DNA of 64,000 bases from Theobroma cacao (taxonomy: Eukaryota > Streptophyta > Magnoliopsida > Malvales > Malvaceae), in the NCBI RefSeq assembly GCF_000208745.1, contig NC_030852.1, positions 31,264,969 through 31,328,968 on the forward strand, read 5' to 3'. The stretch's first letter is position 1. Each line of letters begins with the position of its first letter. A model generated the notes under the pieces. It made no database searches. It saw nothing but the letters and a program-made list of their open reading frames with translations, and had not been told where the DNA came from. The translations under genes and the position numbers were made by a program. Below are positions 62,626-64,000 of this stretch, in pieces.

Positions 62626-64000
62626 TCAGCGTGAGACAGGAACAGGGTGCATAAGACTATGGTTGTTTCTACAGCGAGGGCTGACCCTTTTGCAAGGAGA
62701 TGATCCTGCTTTTTTCTTCATTTTACCTACAGTTTGTGGAGCCAGCAGAGCCATAAATTTTGCACCTCGTGCAGTAGGCATCCTTTTGGCATATCTCATT
62801 GCTTCAGTTCTTCCTTGATCCACAGCAGTCCTGTTGACTGCTCTTCGATGAATGCCACGATTCTCATCTTTCAAATGAGCACGCGGAACACATTCTGAAA
62901 AAGTAACCATCTAGTCATCATGTTATCCTAGGAAAAAGCATATCAAGTGAACAATTTAATAGGAACGAATTCAGTTACCTGAAGAGTCCCTCTGACACTT
63001 ATCTAGACGTAGAGATCTGGATGGCATCAAGGGGAGACTATTATTATTTGGAACTTCATCAACACCCTGATTGCAGTTGTTTTCCCCATGATGAGACACA
63101 TTAGATATATTTTTATCAAATCCATCAGAACAACTACTTGGCCCTGGTGGCATAGAAGCACTGGTCATAGGATTATCATCTATGAAATCAATGGACTTTG
63201 ATACATGAAATTCTGATTCATTAGGAGGCGATCCAGAAATCCCCTCAACAGCAACATGTAGGTTATCAGCCTCAACTTCATGTTGTGTTTCACCAGAGAA
63301 CTGAGTTGACGTTCTAGCAGGAATATCCTTAGATTCATTGGCACCACAATCAGCTCTGCTTTTTACATGGAGATCAGAGGGACATTCCATTTCCATGTTA
63401 TCTAGAACAGACTTTGGTGAAGAATCAGATATACCGGGGTCAGCACAAGGCTTTTGTACTTCTATTGCAGTTGAAAACCAAGGTATACCCTGCCTAGCAT
63501 AGAACAAAATGTAGGCTTCCTGAGAAAGCACAACTTCTTCTTCAACTCTAGTAACCTACAAGAGATAAAAAACATGACCATTGTGCACTACTCAGTGAAG
63601 CTCCATCAAAATGCTAGTCTGCAAGTAATCATATAAATAATATGGAATTCATGAAATCCATAAAGTATAACCTATCAGGCCATTTAAATTTGACACTGGG
63701 AAAATTTTACGATTTCAACATTTATCAGATTGAAACAGCTTGAAGAACAAGTGAAATTTCTAAAACATTGGGGAAATCAAACCCTCTCTAAAATATCCTT
63801 AATAAGCAAGAAAAAATTCATCAAGAAATGTATATTGCAACTAGTTCACAATCATGGTCTGTCTTCAGAAAAAAAAAATAGAAATTAAGTTATATATAGA
63901 ACAAATTTGTCAATCATTACCCTTGAATCATTCAACTTATGCCATGTATTTGGAGAGGACCGAATGTAGGAAACATAATGTCCAGAAGTAGGTGTAAATC
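62626..64000 (-). CDS. Ubiquitin-specific protease (UBP20/21-like), C-terminal part, cut by the window edge
   Basis: Three exons are visible: 63921-64000 (continuing beyond the window), 62979-63555 and 62626-62894, in frame to a TGA. The first encodes the USP His box, SGHYVSYIRSS then NTWHKLNDSR, where the His of GHYVSY is the catalytic base and the D of LNDSR the supporting acid. Exon two continues VTRVEEEVV, LSQEAYILFYARQG, which closes the catalytic domain, then a long Ser/Asp/Asn-rich region without obvious fold. The last exon is strongly basic (RAVNRTAVDQGRTEAM, KKKAGSSPCKRVSPRCR). The Cys box and N-terminus lie to the right of the window. The enzyme would remove ubiquitin from proteins. 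Assignment to the UBP20/21 branch rests on the His-box region only. Confidence 0.88.

Noticed and set aside
1..64000. LTR retrotransposons, tRNA/rRNA genes, CRISPR arrays and organelle insertions
   Set aside because: No paired LTRs, primer-binding-site strings, reverse-transcriptase motifs, tRNA cloverleaves or plastid gene fragments were recognised by eye. Fragments too decayed to see cannot be excluded.

Overview
The window looks like nuclear DNA of a eudicot plant. Its genes carry short GT-AG introns, the intergenic DNA is very AT-rich with many microsatellites, and all recognisable genes belong to plant families: chloroplast ribonucleoprotein, plant-type inositol oxygenase, plant tetraspanins, PLATZ factor, NDR1/HIN1-like protein and glycine-rich cell-wall proteins. 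I cannot fix the genus from the sequence alone. There is one 125-base assembly gap (51801-51925).

Layout. 2595-4610 (-) is a four-exon chloroplast RNA-binding protein with two RRMs. 7518-9353 (+) is a ten-exon myo-inositol oxygenase with all six metal ligands. 10290-11653 and 12800-13814 (+) are two tandem tetraspanins of identical two-exon structure. 13815-23570 holds no gene I can support. 23571-25589 (-) is a four-exon PLATZ zinc-binding protein. 34234-34943 (-) is a LEA_2/NDR1-HIN1-like gene broken by a one-base frameshift. 40408-41067 (+) is a single-exon Cys-rich plant protein of unknown function. 48688-49200 (+) is a gamma-glutamylcyclotransferase-like (AIG2-like) gene. 53098-54399 and 57926-59119 (+) are two secreted glycine-rich wall proteins of the GRP1.8 kind. 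60818-61828 (-) is a four-exon gene with a USP-like domain. 62626-64000 (-) is the 3' part of a ubiquitin-specific protease that continues beyond the window.

Two gene families here arose by local duplication. The tetraspanin pair shares exon 1 length, the intron position and a 17-base block in the 5' leader. The glycine-rich pair shares signal peptide, TATA spacing and an inverted-repeat promoter element at nearly the same distance from the start. Between the two glycine-rich genes lies a diverged copy of the first gene's 3' flank with no coding region in front of it, which suggests a lost third copy. MIOX (glucuronate supply for wall polysaccharides) and the glycine-rich proteins both relate to the cell wall, but they are about 45 kb apart and nothing suggests joint control.

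Non-genic structure includes a 640-base element with long imperfect inverted repeats (5544-6183), a 93-base SINE-like insertion with an 18-base target-site duplication (30152-30280), a 209-base tandem duplication (32399-32777), a three-copy 52-base repeat (4997-5150), an AT palindrome near 36.2 kb, and clusters of ACGTG and GGGCCCA motifs in the gene-free 20.7-23.0 kb interval. I found no unknown multi-gene system. The most unusual structure is the glycine-rich array with its orphan 3' flank.
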